A DNA stretch of 64,000 nt from NCBI GenBank assembly GCA_033961575.1, contig CM066731.1, forward strand, positions 59,797,501-59,861,500, in the 5' to 3' direction. The notes under the pieces were generated by a model. The model saw nothing but the letters and a program-made list of their open reading frames with translations, did not search any database and was not told the DNA's origin. Positions 34,516 to 44,822 of this stretch are shown here, one piece after another. Position 1 is the first letter of the stretch; the number at the start of each line of letters is the position of its first letter. A program made the position numbers and the translations under genes. Source of the stretch: Aselliscus stoliczkanus. Lineage: Eukaryota; Chordata; Mammalia; Chiroptera; Hipposideridae.

Positions 34516-34852
34516 CATTTCTTCCTCTCCTCTGCCCCACGAGGCCACCTCTCAAGAACCTCATGTTTCTAAAAACACTTTGGGCAGCCGTCATGACAAG
34601 GTGAAGGAAAGTAATTCCGAAAGTAACACCACATAAGCAAAATGAAGAACAAAAACAGATAGATGTTAGTGGGTTTCTTGACTAGCTCTCAGCTCACAGG
34701 CCTTGGTCCTACTCATCTTCTCTCAATAGGAAACATTTTAGGAATAGAGACACTAAGAATTATTTAAGTAACACCACCCAATTCTCTTGGTGACATCCCT
34801 TTTCAATTTCCATCTATTTTGATGTTATAACCAGCTAATTTGTAGCTTCTTT
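34516..34852. other. No gene recognised
   Basis: Unique sequence. Confidence 0.4.
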
Positions 34853-34868
34853 AAGAAATCAGCCTCTG

Positions 34869-35298
34869 GGGCCAGCGGAGTGGCGCATTGGTTAAGAGCT
34901 GGTTTGGGACGCTAGCGGCCCCAGTTCAGATCCCACATATGAAGGCCAGTGACACTGCCCTCTACAGCTAACAACAGCTCCACCTGGAGCTGGGCTGTGA
35001 GCCCCGGAGACGGTGTAGGCTGCAGCCCCTGCTGCAGTGAGCTGCCATAGGCTATAGGGAGTGGCTGGCAGCCAGTGTGAGCGGCCAATAGCCACGGTGA
35101 GCGATCATCCAGAGGCCGGCGACCGATCTGCTTCATCTGGGAAGAGCACAATGACGATACCAACATGGGCCAGTGAAACAATGTCCTCTGCAACTAGACT
35201 GAAGAATAAAAGGACAGCAACTTGTCTGTTCCCCTTCCCTGATTCCCCAACGCTATTCTCCTCCCCCAATTCCCCAATTCAAAAAAAAGAAAGAAAGA
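34869..35298 (+). mobile_element. SINE type B
   Basis: The target duplication is aagaaatcagcctctg (34,853) / aagaaatcaccctctg (35,299). The tail has lost 'aataaaatctt', leaving 'ccccaattc' fused to a GAAA-rich run. Confidence 0.91.
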
Positions 35299-35314
35299 AA
35301 GAAATCACCCTCTG

Positions 35315-35682
35315 AGGCAGCCAGATAACTCGGTTGGTAAGAGTGTGAATCCTGAACAACAGGGCTACCAGTTCAATTTCCACATAGGCCAGTGAGCTGC
35401 GCCAGTAAGCTGTGTCCTCTACAGCTAAGATTGTGAACAACGGCTTGACCTGGGCGGCTGGTAGCAACATGAGTGGCCTGCAGCCAGCGAGAGCCACTGT
35501 GAGCCGCACGTGAGCAGCCAACTGATGGGCAGTGACTGGACTGCCTCAACGGGGAAGAGCGCAATGATCATGATACCAACATGGGCCACTGAGGGGCATC
35601 CTCCACAACTAGACTGAGAACAACAGCTCAGAGGTGGGTGGGTGGGAGGGCAGGAAGAAGAAGAAAAAAAAAAGAAATTACC
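35315..35682 (+). mobile_element. Chimeric SINE: VES-type head with B' body
   Basis: The head is VES/C-like ('cagataactcggttgg', 'cctgaacaacagggctacca', 'ttcaatttccacataggcca'). At 'gtcctctacagctaagattg' it switches to the B' body ('gaacaacggcttgacctggg', 'aagagcgcaatgatcat'). It then ends in a GGGT/GAA-rich tail and a duplication of the left flank (gaaatcaccctctg / gaaattaccctcag), so it moved as one unit. Confidence 0.75.
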
Positions 35683-35807
35683 CTCAGGTTTACATCCTTG
35701 TCAGTTACCTAGCTCTCTTTGAACTTCAAAAAAACAGAACAGAAGTAAGTTTCAAAAAAGGATGTCAACTGAGACCTTATTTATAGATGAAACCTACTTT
35801 CTGGAAG

Positions 35808-36676
35808 TCAATTGGCCAAACAGATGCACAGCTGGAGACAACAGATTGTGAAAATAGGTCCAGCTGGAAAATATGTTGGGTGCCCAATCAGATCCAGGGA
35901 TTCTGCATCTGTGAATATCAAGTCATCATTGTCCACAGTGGAATAGATGTGTCCCTCGTTGCTTAGAAAACCCACAGCTTGCTTGATTGAGGCTACAATC
36001 ATGTGCTGGAGCTGGTTCTCGAGTTGGTGAAAGCTCAATCCTTCAGGCCCTGGGAAAGCCTTAATCAAATTCAGCACCTGGTTTTGGGGCAGAGCGAGGC
36101 CATTTGCTGGTATGAAGCTATTCCCACCCAAGCTCCCTGCTGCACCCACTCCTGAATTGCTGATAGGTGCTCTCCCTGCTGATTACTGGCTGTTAGCTTT
36201 GCTCAGTCTCATGTGGGTATTCATTCCTCCCAGAATATATGCAGTGAACTCATTTGTGTCCTCCAGGGGCAGGATGAAAATGTCTCAGAGGCCAGCCACT
36301 TTCACATATGTCTCTGGAGGAACCACAGTGTTTCACCACTGGCGCCAGGTCTGTCAGCCCACGGGTGAACGTCCACAGATGCAGCTGTCATGTCATCTGT
36401 TGGTTGTAAACCATGTTGGTTGGAATCTACTCTGCATGTCTAATTATCTACAATAGTGCCCTGTGAAATCTCAATATCCCCAATTCTGAATGCTTCATCA
36501 ACCAGAGTGACAGAAGGCAGCTGAGATACGGTACAGAGTACAATGGTCTGGGCTCCGGCTCTTGATTTCTTTTCAGCCTGAGAAGGTGCCGCGAGCCAAA
36601 GCCCCCAGGGGGCTGTGTGTAGCCACTGGCTCCCTGAAATCTGGATCTGCCCTAGCTTTCAAATCCACCATTCCAT
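35808..36676 (-). pseudogene. RPA2: RPA2 processed pseudogene
   Basis: RPA2 is the 32-kDa subunit of replication protein A, the nuclear single-strand DNA-binding trimer used in replication and repair. Read on the minus strand, a start-like ATG at 36,676 opens 'MWNGGFES', the known RPA2 N-terminus. The eighth codon after that stretch is TAG where the family has Tyr. Gly/Ser-rich phosphorylation-region, OB-fold and linker segments follow in order without introns, with frameshifts and in-frame stops at about 36,190-36,520. From 36,149 down to 35,901 the C-terminal winged-helix segment is open, including '[17 protein letters not shown]' and '[14 protein letters not shown]'. The normal stop after the terminal 'TDAE' has become a Ser codon, so the frame runs on to 35,808. 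The absence of introns and the single block indicate a processed copy. The poly-A end is not recognisable. Expression is unlikely. Confidence 0.92.
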
Positions 36677-36779
36677 GTCTTAGTCACCATTCCCTCAGGA
36701 AAGAGATCCAGAAGGTTCTGGTTTGCGGGGTTCACCAGATGCCTCTCTCCATTTCTTGAAGATAGTCTTGGGGGAAGTT

Positions 36780-36891
36780 GGGGAGGGGGCGTAGTCACTT
36801 ATTTAATGTTAAGGGAAGGACAGCCCCAAAGCCCTAGAACATCTGAGGGCATCTCAGCAGGTACCACTTCAGTTACATACACATACAACCT
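36780..36891. other. Unassigned, beyond the RPA2 copy
   Basis: May contain 5'UTR-derived sequence of the retrocopy up to about 36,780. Nothing else is seen. Confidence 0.3.
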
Positions 36892-36907
36892 ATTTAATTG
36901 AATTTTT

Positions 36908-37009
36908 TTTTTTTTAGAGGGCAGTGTCACTGGCCCTCATATGTGGGATCTGAACCGGGGCTGCTGGCGTCCCAAGCCAGCGCTTAACCACCCCGCCACT
37001 CGGCCTGCC
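36908..37009 (-). mobile_element. SINE type A
   Basis: The target duplication atttaattgaattttt occurs at 36,892 and 37,010. Confidence 0.92.
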
Positions 37010-37231
37010 ATTTAATTGAATTTTTTACCAAAAAAGGAATCCTAGTTTTATGTATTGCTCTTAGACATCTTTTCAAATCAATACATATTAATCTTCTACA
37101 TTTAATAATTCGGTACAATATTATGCGTATGAATATATCAAAATTAATTTGACCATTTTCATGATCATCACAAGTAGTTCCAATTTTTTTCACTAATTTG
37201 AATAATCCTGTAATTAATATACACATACATA

Positions 37232-37466
37232 CTGGGGGTATCAAAAAATGTAAAAAATGTATACATATAAGAAATATTAAAACTTTGGTCAACATTGCTC
37301 AAGCAGTAGTTCACCATAATCAGAAATGTGTGGATGCTGATGGGAACCACTTTGAGCAGCTCTTGTAATTGCAGAAGTCAAACGTGACTTGTATTCATCT
37401 TTTGAGTATTACAATTTTAATACAGCTTTTTCCTTTCTTAAAATGTGTATACATTTTTTTGGCACC

Positions 37467-37471
<5 letters not shown>
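37232..37471 (+). mobile_element. ~240-bp TIR MITE, copy 1
   Basis: The right end is 'acatttttttggcaccctct g' and the left end 'ctgggggtatcaaaaaatg' is its diverged inverted copy, preceded by TA. The interior ('attgctcaagcagtagttca', 'gaaccactttgagcagctct', 'aattgcagaagtcaaacgtg') is shared with the copy at 51,968. The right flank is a TG microsatellite, so the second TA is lost. Confidence 0.75.
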
Positions 37472-37472
<1 letters not shown>

Positions 37473-37542
<70 letters not shown>

Positions 37543-37557
37543 TCACACACTCACACA
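37473..37557. repeat. (TG)n(TA)n(CA)n compound microsatellite
   Basis: Starts directly at the right end of the MITE: about 14 TG units, then TATATA, then CA-rich repeats with CACACT interruptions. Confidence 0.95.
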
Positions 37558-37599
37558 TGCTCCTTATCTGAAACAGATATCTAGAAATGCTCCCTCGAC

Positions 37600-37860
37600 T
37601 TCACACACCAAAACCAACAATTAGTGGTTTTGCACAGACTTACTGCCAATCGAGAGTTCCATATAGACCAAAAGTAGCCTTAAGAAGAAAGACAAAGACT
37701 TTTCAGACAAACAAAAACAGTTTGCCCCCAGCCAATCTTCACTAAAGGAAACTCTTATAATTGTACTTCCCAAGCACAGAGAGTATGATACCAGAGAGAA
37801 AGTCTGAGATACAAGAAGGCAAGGATGTGGGGAATACATGGGCCTAGCTACACAATTAAC
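37600..37860 (+). mobile_element. L1 ORF1-end fragment
   Basis: 'aaagacttttcagacaaaca', 'tcttcactaaaggaaactct' and 'gtatgataccagagagaaag' resemble the 3' end of an old L1 ORF1 and the inter-ORF region. Confidence 0.4.
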
Positions 37861-38229
37861 AACTGGGTAAAACAGTCAGCAAGAAAGGCGTTAGGCTGGG
37901 AATTGAGTAGTGTTCTTCAGGTGCTGTACTCCCTGGACCCAGGAAGATTTACACTCAAAAGGCCTAGAAAAATGATAGAATCACTGAGTGTAGGATGAAG
38001 ACTTCTTTCAATCCCACCAATTGCAAGAAACATGGTAAACCACAAGAGCAAAAAATAAAGGGCTCTTGGTGGAAACAGAAGAAGAGATGTGAATCTCCTT
38101 CCATCATCTCAATAAGCACCCAAGACCAGCATTAGCAATTAACTCTAGAGACAAAGACATTCAAGGTCATTACTAACAAAAAAGGAGAAAGCAGTTCAAG
38201 GTTAACATCAGGTGATGGGAATTCAACTC
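37861..38229. other. No gene recognised
   Basis: Unique or old L1-like sequence. No family call is possible. Confidence 0.35.
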
Positions 38230-38245
38230 AAAAGTTAAAGACAGA

Positions 38246-38660
38246 GCTGGCTGAGTGGTGCATTGGTTAAGAGCTGGTTTTGGGATGCCAGCGGCCCCAG
38301 TTTGGATCCCACATATGAGGGCCAGTGACACTGCCCTCTACAGCTAACAACAGCTCCACCTGGAGCTGGGCTGTGCCAGCCACAGCGATGGTGTAGGTTG
38401 CAGCCCCTGCTGCAGTGGGCTGCCATAGGCTACAGTGAGTGGCCCCAGCGTGAGCTGCGAATAGCCACAATGAGCGACCATCCAGAGGCCAGCAACTGAT
38501 CTGCCTCATCCAGGAAAAGTGCAATGATGATACCAACATGGGCCAGTGAAGCAATGTCCTCCGCAACTAGACTGAAGAACAAAAAGACGGCAACTTGTCT
38601 GTTCCCCTTCCTCCAATTCCCCAACGCTGTTCCCCTCCCCCAATAAAATCTTTAAAAAAA
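38246..38660 (+). mobile_element. SINE type B
   Basis: The target duplication is aaagttaaagacaga / aaagttaagacaga. The internal repeat is shortened to 'gtggccccagcgtgagctgc', i.e. less than one full unit. Confidence 0.92.
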
Positions 38661-38751
38661 AAAAGTTAAGACAGATTTTATACTGACAGGATGTATCATC
38701 CACAATAGTAGATAGAATCTATCATTCTACACTTTTAAAAATGCAACTGTA

Positions 38752-39191
38752 GGGCCAGCCTAGTGGCACATTGGTTAAGAGCTTGAGACGCCAGTGGCCC
38801 CAGTTCGGATCCCACATATGAGGGCCAGTGACACTGCCCTCTACAGCTAAGATGGTGAACAACATCTCCACCTGGAGCTGGGCTGCTGTGATTCCCCAGG
38901 ATGGCATAGCTGCAGCCCCTGCTGCAGTGGGCTGCCATAGGCTACAGTGAGTGGCCGGCAGCCAGCATGAGCAGCTGGCAGCCAGCGTGAGCTGCCAAGA
39001 GCCACTGTGAGCGGCCATCCAGAGGCCGGCGACTGATCTGCCTCACCCAAGAAGAGAGCCATGATGATACCAACATGGGCCCGTGAAGCAATGTCCTATG
39101 TCCTCCACAACTAGACTGAAGAACAAAAAGGACAGCATCTTGTCTGTTCCCTGCCCCCAATTCCCCAATAAAATCTTAAAAAAAAAAAAAA
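38752..39191 (+). mobile_element. SINE type B
   Basis: The target duplication is atgcaactgta (38,741) / gtgcaactgta (39,192). Two internal units. It has a private 9-bp duplication 'atgtcctatgtcctc' in the tail and a short deletion in the head. Confidence 0.91.
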
Positions 39192-39202
39192 GTGCAACTG
39201 TA

Positions 39203-39546
39203 TAGCATCCAAAGGTAAAAGGCAAAACTGTTAGAAATACAAGGAAAAGTTAAGACCCCTTAAGACACCCCCCACTTTACATTATGGGAGCTATCTGTGC
39301 CCCCACATGGAAAATTGTTTTTCATCCTATGCCTCTGACTTTGTTTATTGTTAAGAACAAGTATCTAAACTAGCAGAACCCTACCTACTATACTTAGGAT
39401 GCTTGAGGTCCAATATGGGCAAACCTTAGGGAACAGCATTCTTAGAGGACTGTCTTAAGGGGACATGCCTTTGTCATTAAATATATAAGAATCAAAGAAC
39501 TATCATGTTGGAATGAGGCATTTAACAACTGTTATATGTTTTTTGG
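39203..39546. other. No gene recognised
   Basis: Unique sequence. Confidence 0.4.
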
Positions 39547-39925
39547 GTTTTGTTTTTTTTAAACGTTTTATTGGGGAATTGGGGAAGGAACAACCAAATT
39601 GTTGTCCTTCCATCTTAGTTGTAGAGGGCACAGCTAGCTCAGCTCCAAGTCGTCACCATCCGGCCACCCGGCGGCAGCTCAGGGCAGCTCAGATCAAGGT
39701 GCCATGTTCAATTTTAGTTGCAGGTGGGCGTACCCCACCATCCCATGCGGGAGTCGAACTGGCAACCTTGTTGTTAGGAGCATGTGCTGTCACCAGCTGA
39801 GACATCCTGCCAGCTCAGCAGCAGCTCAGGTTGGGCACAGCTCACTGGCCCATGTGGGAATCGAACCGACGACCCTGTTGCTGAGAGCTTGTGCTCTTAG
39901 TCAACGTGCCACTTGGCCGGTTCTC
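39547..39925 (-). mobile_element. SINE type D (VES-like)
   Basis: Reverse complement of the full VES pattern: 'ttttattggggaattgggga' tail, 'gagtcgaactggcaaccttg' second tRNA-like part, and 'gggaatcgaaccgacgaccc' with 'caacgtgccacttggccgg' as the head. Confidence 0.85.
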
Positions 39926-40908
39926 CTATGTTTTGACATGATGGAGATACACAATGAACTGTAGCAGAACTCTCTTAACAGATTTGAATGAAAACAGGAA
40001 GGAAGGAGAAAAAGAGGAAAAGAAGTCAGGCAGAGAAAAAGAAAATAAACCTTTACTAAGTAGTCAGTATGCTAGATGCTTCCACAAACATTAGTTCTAA
40101 ATTACATGCCTGACATTAATCACAAGCAGGGGCAGATTTCTTTAAAGCCCTAAAGCTTTGAACATGAATTAACTCATCCTCTAAATCCAGGTCTCTCTTA
40201 CACAAATCATGTTAATGTCCACAGGGGTTATGAGCTCAAGGTCTGTGTGTGCATATCAATTTCTCATCCAGCCTCCATTGCAAAATAGGTATCCAAGTCT
40301 CTAGCCTTTAAACCCATCTAAAGGGAGATGTTTTTCCTTCAACTTTCTCACTCCTGTGTGTGGGACTAGACAGTTGAACAGACACCAAATACCCAATGAA
40401 TACCCACCATGCGACTTCACAAGCAGTGATATTTGGAACACTCATGTGGTGAGTTCATATACTCTGCACTTACTTGGATAGAATGAGAAGGAGCTGAAGG
40501 TGTTTGGCCTTTGAAAGAGGTGGACATGCCTGATACCTACAGATGTTTGAAGGACTGAGATGCCAAAGAGTGATTAGCTTTACTCTGCACATCCAGAGGG
40601 CAGGGCTAGGATGTCGGGGTGGCAAGGAAGCCATCTATATACTAGAACCTTCCACAGTGGGTTGGGCTGGTGAAATAATGTGTCCCCTCCACAGGAAGTA
40701 TCATGCAGAAGCTAGGACATCTGTCAGGGGTGCCCTAGCTGGGATTTCTGCCCAAATTCGAAAAATGAACTAGACCAGTGGTTCCCAAGTATGTGTCCAG
40801 CTAAGACAACATTTCTACTCATCTGAGACAAAAATGATAAAAAAAATAAGAAAAATGTCAAGAACTATTCTTAGAGCTCACTTTATTGAATATAAAAGAT
40901 TGCCCTTA
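39926..40908. other. Mostly unique; possible MIR remnant
   Basis: 40,050-40,130 has a weak MIR-like order ('aagtagtcagtatgctagat'). A 76-codon frame at 40,543-40,773 (plus) is not recognised. Confidence 0.35.
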
Positions 40909-40961
40909 GGGCCGGCCGAGTGGCTCAGTTGGTTAAGAGCTCACTCAAGAGTGAGAGCTGA
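40909..40961 (+). mobile_element. SINE type D, 5' piece
   Basis: The head 'ggccggccgagtggctcagt' up to 'aagagtgagagctga', where an L1-like element has inserted. It continues at 44,808. Confidence 0.88.
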
Positions 40962-41639
40962 GGACTTCCCGGTAAAATGGCGCAATAGACAGATGCTGTA
41001 CTAACTACCTCCCAGGATCACACCAAAATTACAACCAAATTATACAGTATTCAACCCTGGAGGTCCCCAGAACACTGGAGGAACAGAACCACTAAACGAA
41101 GAACTTGAAGAGGAGGCCACGTCGGGTCTGGTAGGAGGGGCAGAGACGAGGGGGCGAACCCCGTGAGGGAAGCCCCAGCCGTGGGAAGCTTGTCTGGTTG
41201 GGGGAGAGACCCTCCGGCCGCACACCAAGCTCACCAGCCCAGAGCTCCTTTGCCGGGAAGAGGAGTTCTAAGATAGCTGGCAGTAAATTAGTGAAGACTC
41301 TCTTTGCTCGGCTCGGTGAGGCTAAGAGCGGCTGGAGAATCAGTGGGGCTGGCGCCCGGGCTTGCTCGCCGGTGAGCACTTGCCTGGTTCCTGGTGGAGG
41401 GAGTGGCTGTGTGAGCCGGACCCAGGAGCCTGTGAGGATGGACTGAACTGAGCACCTTTGGTGCAAAGGCTGGAGGTTTTTGGACTGTTATTCCCGTGGT
41501 GTGGAGCCTGCGCGCGAGTGGTGTAGAGAGGGCGCCATTTTGTCAGGCTTGGGCCCTCCCACGGAGGATCAGGTCCGAGACCTCACCGGTCTGGTGGAAT
41601 TGGCACAGAAGTGCATGTGTGCGTGCGCGCGCCCATGCG

Positions 41640-41861
41640 GCCTTGGATCCCCATCCTCCATCCGGCTTATACTGCGTTGCCAGGGAAACGCTGGGCGGGT
41701 GCCCTCCGGCTCCAACAGGCTGCTCACTGAGACCCAGGAGTGCGTGAGCGGCCTTGGATCCCCACCCTCTGCATGGCTTGTGCTGCGTTGCCAGGGAAAC
41801 GCCTTGTGGGCGTACTCCGGCTCCAACAGGCTGCTCACTGAGACGCAGGAGTGCGCAAGCT
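41640..41861 (+). repeat. 111-bp tandem duplication in L1 5'UTR
   Basis: Two adjacent units (41,640-41,750 and 41,751-41,861) share 'ccttggatccccatcctc/ccaccctc', 'ctgcgttgccagggaaacgc', 'ctccggctccaacaggctgc' and 'tcactgagac'. They differ at about 15 positions. Confidence 0.9.
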
Positions 41862-42082
41862 GACTCGGGTCTCCGCTCTCCGCACTGCGCTTGCAGAGTT
41901 GCCAGGCTGGTGATTGGTTGTCGGGCTGCTCGGCCTGGTCTGCGAGCGGCTGATTGGGAAAGGCTGAGACTGGGAGTTTTCCTGGGAGTGTTGTGCCGTG
42001 AGCTATGTGCCTGCGTGATCCAGCCAGGGCTCTCCTGGTGATCTATCTAATACATCAAAGCAATCCCAGAGCGACAGCCAGA

Positions 42083-42956
42083 ATGGGGAAACAAAGAAAC
42101 ATGTCACAAGTAAAAGATCAGAAGAAACCTCTAGAAATGGAACTAAATGAAACAGAGGGAGCCAACCTTTCAGAGACAGAGTTTAGAACATTGATGATAA
42201 GAATGTTTAAGGAACTTAGCGAGGACATAAAGAAGGATAGGGAAACCATAAAAAACAACCTGTTAGAACTAAAGAATACAATAACTGAAATGAAGAACAC
42301 ACTCGAAGGAATCACCAGTAGAGTAGATGAAGCAGAGGAGCGGATCAGCGATTTGGAAGATAAAATAGCAGAAATCACCCAGTTGGCACAGCAAAAAGAC
42401 CAAAGAATAAAAAAACAATGAAAATAGTTTAAGAGCCCTATGGGACAAGGTGAAACACAACCACCTCAGACTCATAGGAATACCAGAAGGAGAAGAGAAG
42501 AAGCAAGGGGTCGAGAATGTATTTGAAAAAATAATGACTGAAAACTTCCCTACCCTGGTGAACGAAATCAACATACATGCCCAGGAAGTGCAGAGGGTTC
42601 CAAACAAGCTGAACTCAAACAGGTCTACACCAAGACACATCATACTTAAAATGGCAAAGGTTAAAGACAGAGACAGAATCCTAGAGGCTGCAAGAGAAAG
42701 ACAGCAGGTTACATACAAAGGAACTCCTGTTAGACTAACAGCTGACTTGTCTACAGAAACTCTGCAGGCCAGAAGGGAGTGGCAGGAGATATTCAAAGTG
42801 ACACAAAATAAAGGCCTACAACCAAGATTGCTCTACGCAGCATGGCTATCACTTAAAATTGAAGGAGAAATAAAGAGCTTCTCAGAAAAGAATAAGCTTA
42901 AGGAATTCATTACCACCAAGCCAGGACTGCAAGAAATGTTAAAAGGGCTTTTCTAA
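42083..42956 (+). pseudogene. L1 ORF1 (ORF1p), one frameshift
   Basis: ORF1p is the RNA-binding chaperone of L1 that trimerises and coats L1 RNA in the cytoplasm. The first 112 codons (42,083-42,421) give a basic start (MGKQRNMSQVKDQKK) and a long heptad coiled coil with 'ITSRVDEAEERISDLED'. The frame then slips by one at an A-run near 42,405-42,415. The remaining part, about 42,415-42,956, is open to the stop. It carries the RRM ('LRLIGIPEGEE', 'NRSTPRHIILKMAKVKDR') and the C-terminal domain ('NKGLQPRLLYAAWLSL', 'FITTKPGLQEMLKGL'). One extra A compared with a continuous frame explains the break, so this copy was probably coding when it inserted. Confidence 0.9.
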
Positions 42957-42999
42957 ACAAAAGGAACGGGTAAACAAGCTAACCCAGGGAGACCAGGAA

Positions 43000-44075
43000 T
43001 ACAAATAACAAAATGGCAATACATATGCACCTATCAATAATCATTTTAAATGTGAATGAGCTAAATGCTGCAATCAAAAGACAGAGAGTGGCTGAGTGGA
43101 TAAGAAAATAGGAGGGCCGGCCGAGTGGCGCATTGGTTAAGCGCTGGTTTTGGGATGCCAGCGGCCCCGGTTCGGATCCCACATGAGGGCCAGTGACACT
43201 GCCCTCTACAGCTAACAACAGCTCCACCTGGAGCTGGGCTGTGCGAGGCCCGGTGATGGTGTGGGCTGCAGCCCCTGCTGCAGTGGGCTGCCATAGGCTA
43301 CAGTGAGTGGCCTGCAGCCAACGTGAGCGGCTGGCAGCCAAGCGTGAGCTGCCAATAGCCGCGGTGAGCGACATCCAGAGGCCAGCGACCGATCTGCCTC
43401 ATCCGGGAAGAGCGCAATGACGATACCAACAGTGAAGCAACATCCTCCGCAACTAAACTGAAGAACAAGAAGGCGGCAACTTGTCTGTTCCCCTTCCCCG
43501 ATTCCCCAACGTTGTTCCCCTCCACCAATTCCCCAATAAAATCTTAAAAAAAAAAAAAGAAAGAAAGAAAGAAAATAGGACACATGTATATGCTGTTTAC
43601 AGATGGAATAAGATATTTCATGCAAATGGAAATGAGAAAAAAAAAAGCTGGAGGACCAATACTTATTTTGGACAAAATAGACTTTAAAATGACTACAATA
43701 AAAGACAAAGAAGGGCACTATAACCCTAATAAACATCTATGCACCCAACATAGGAACTCCTAATTACATATAACAGATTTTGACAGACATAAAGACAGAG
43801 ATCAACAGTTAACACTATCATAGTAGGGGACTTCAACACCATTGTTACCAATGGACAGACTCTTTAGACAGAAAATCAACACAGAAAGAGGGGCCTTAAA
43901 TGATACTATAGACCAGCTGGACTTTGTTGATATTTTTAGAGCATTTCACCCTGAAAAAACAGAATATACATTCTTCTCAAGGACACATGCGACATTTTCC
44001 AAGATAGACCATGTTAGGTCACAAAACAAGTCTCAGTAAATTTAAGAAGATTGAAGTCATATCAAGCAGATATAA
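43000..44075 (+). pseudogene. L1 ORF2 endonuclease fragment
   Basis: The ORF2 endonuclease nicks target DNA for L1 insertion. Here translated pieces follow the domain in order: 'ILNVNELNAAIKRQRVAEW' (43,040-43,104), then after a SINE 'DKIDFK' and 'DKEGHY', a 'GDFNT'-coding stretch near 43,829, 'MDRLFRQKINTERG' (43,851 on), 'DFVDIFRAFHPEKTEYTFF' and 'FSKIDH' near 44,005. The segment with the catalytic Glu ('QETH' in the family) is deleted beside the SINE, and the domain stops just before the 'SDH' motif. Several frameshifts and stops are present. The sequence jumps straight to the 3'UTR, so no reverse transcriptase remains. Confidence 0.88.
43114..43569 (+). mobile_element. SINE type B, young subfamily
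   Basis: Inserted into the L1 endonuclease fragment. The target duplication agaaaatagga occurs at 43,103 and 43,570. It carries all four diagnostic changes of the young subfamily. Because it is nested, this SINE is younger than the L1. Confidence 0.94.
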
Positions 44076-44340
44076 AGGAAAAACTGATGGTTGCTGGCTG
44101 GGAGGGAGTGGGGAAGAGGGAGAGGGGGAAGGTTTTGGACAGTGTAGCTGGGACTACAATGTTGCTGCAGGAATATGGGGGCAGTTCTGGGAATGTAATT
44201 GATAATGTTGTGAAGAGACTATTATGTTGTGTGAAATAAGTCAGTCGGAGAAGGACAAGTACCATGTGATCTCACTTGTGTGTGGAGTCTGAAGAGCTGA
44301 GTGAACGATCAAAGTAAACAGACTCGTAGATGTAGAGGAA
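44076..44340 (+). repeat. First copy of a duplicated L1 3'UTR block
   Basis: 'ggaaaaactgatggttgctg ... gggagggag ... ggaatgtaattgataatgtt' is repeated at 44,336-44,480 as 'ggaaaaactgagggtggcta ... ggggaatataattaataatg'. The spacing is about 260 bp. The copies are clearly diverged, so the duplication is old. Confidence 0.75.
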
Positions 44341-44822
44341 AAACTGAGGGTGGCTAGTTGGGAGGGAGGGTGGGCATGGGGGGAAGGGGAAGGGATTAGA
44401 CAGCATAAATAGACAACTACAATATTGCCACAGGGATATGAAACACAGTTCGGGGAATATAATTAATAATGTTGTAAATATTTTGTGGGGTGTCAGATGG
44501 TCACATGTCTTGTTAGGGAGACCACTTCATGGATGGAGTAGAGGCTTGATCACTGCACTGTACACCTGAAACTGATGTTGTATAGTATCGTATGCCAACT
44601 GTAACTGAATATGTGGATGGTCACGGGATTTGGAGTATATTGTGGAGGGGAGTCAGGGGAGTTGTGATAGATATGTATGATATGGGGGGAGTGGGGTGGC
44701 GAACTGGGGGAGGGGGGTTGTCACTTTGGGGGGTAAAGAGTATAACTATTGCATTGTGTTGTACACCTGAAACTAATAAAATAAATTAATTAATTAATTA
44801 AAAAAAAAAGAGTGAGAGCTGA

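Larger units (their letters stand above)
40962..44807 (+). mobile_element. Half-L1-like element without reverse transcriptase
   Basis: The element runs from an L1-type 5' end ('ggacttcccggtaaaatggc') through a CpG-rich 5'UTR (to 42,082) and ORF1 (42,083-42,956). An endonuclease fragment (43,000-44,075, holding a SINE) and the 3'UTR with AATAAA and an A-tail follow. The 15-bp target duplication aagagtgagagctga (40,947-40,961 and 44,808-44,822) is perfect, so the present structure, or at least both ends, arrived in a single retrotransposition. Without the SINE the element is about 3.39 kb against ~6 kb for a complete L1. The missing part is the reverse transcriptase and Cys-rich end of ORF2. 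It could be a HAL1-like family member or a copy deleted after insertion. Confidence 0.85.

Noticed and set aside
36112..36456. A 114-codon frame on the plus strand
   Set aside because: It is the opposite strand of the RPA2 pseudogene.
41092..41466. A 124-codon minus-strand frame in CpG-rich DNA that might suggest a host promoter and first exon
   Set aside because: The CpG-rich block is bounded by the L1 5' end and ORF1, so it is the L1 5'UTR.
42269..42796. A 175-codon minus-strand frame
   Set aside because: It is antisense to L1 ORF1, and the real coding signal is on the plus strand.
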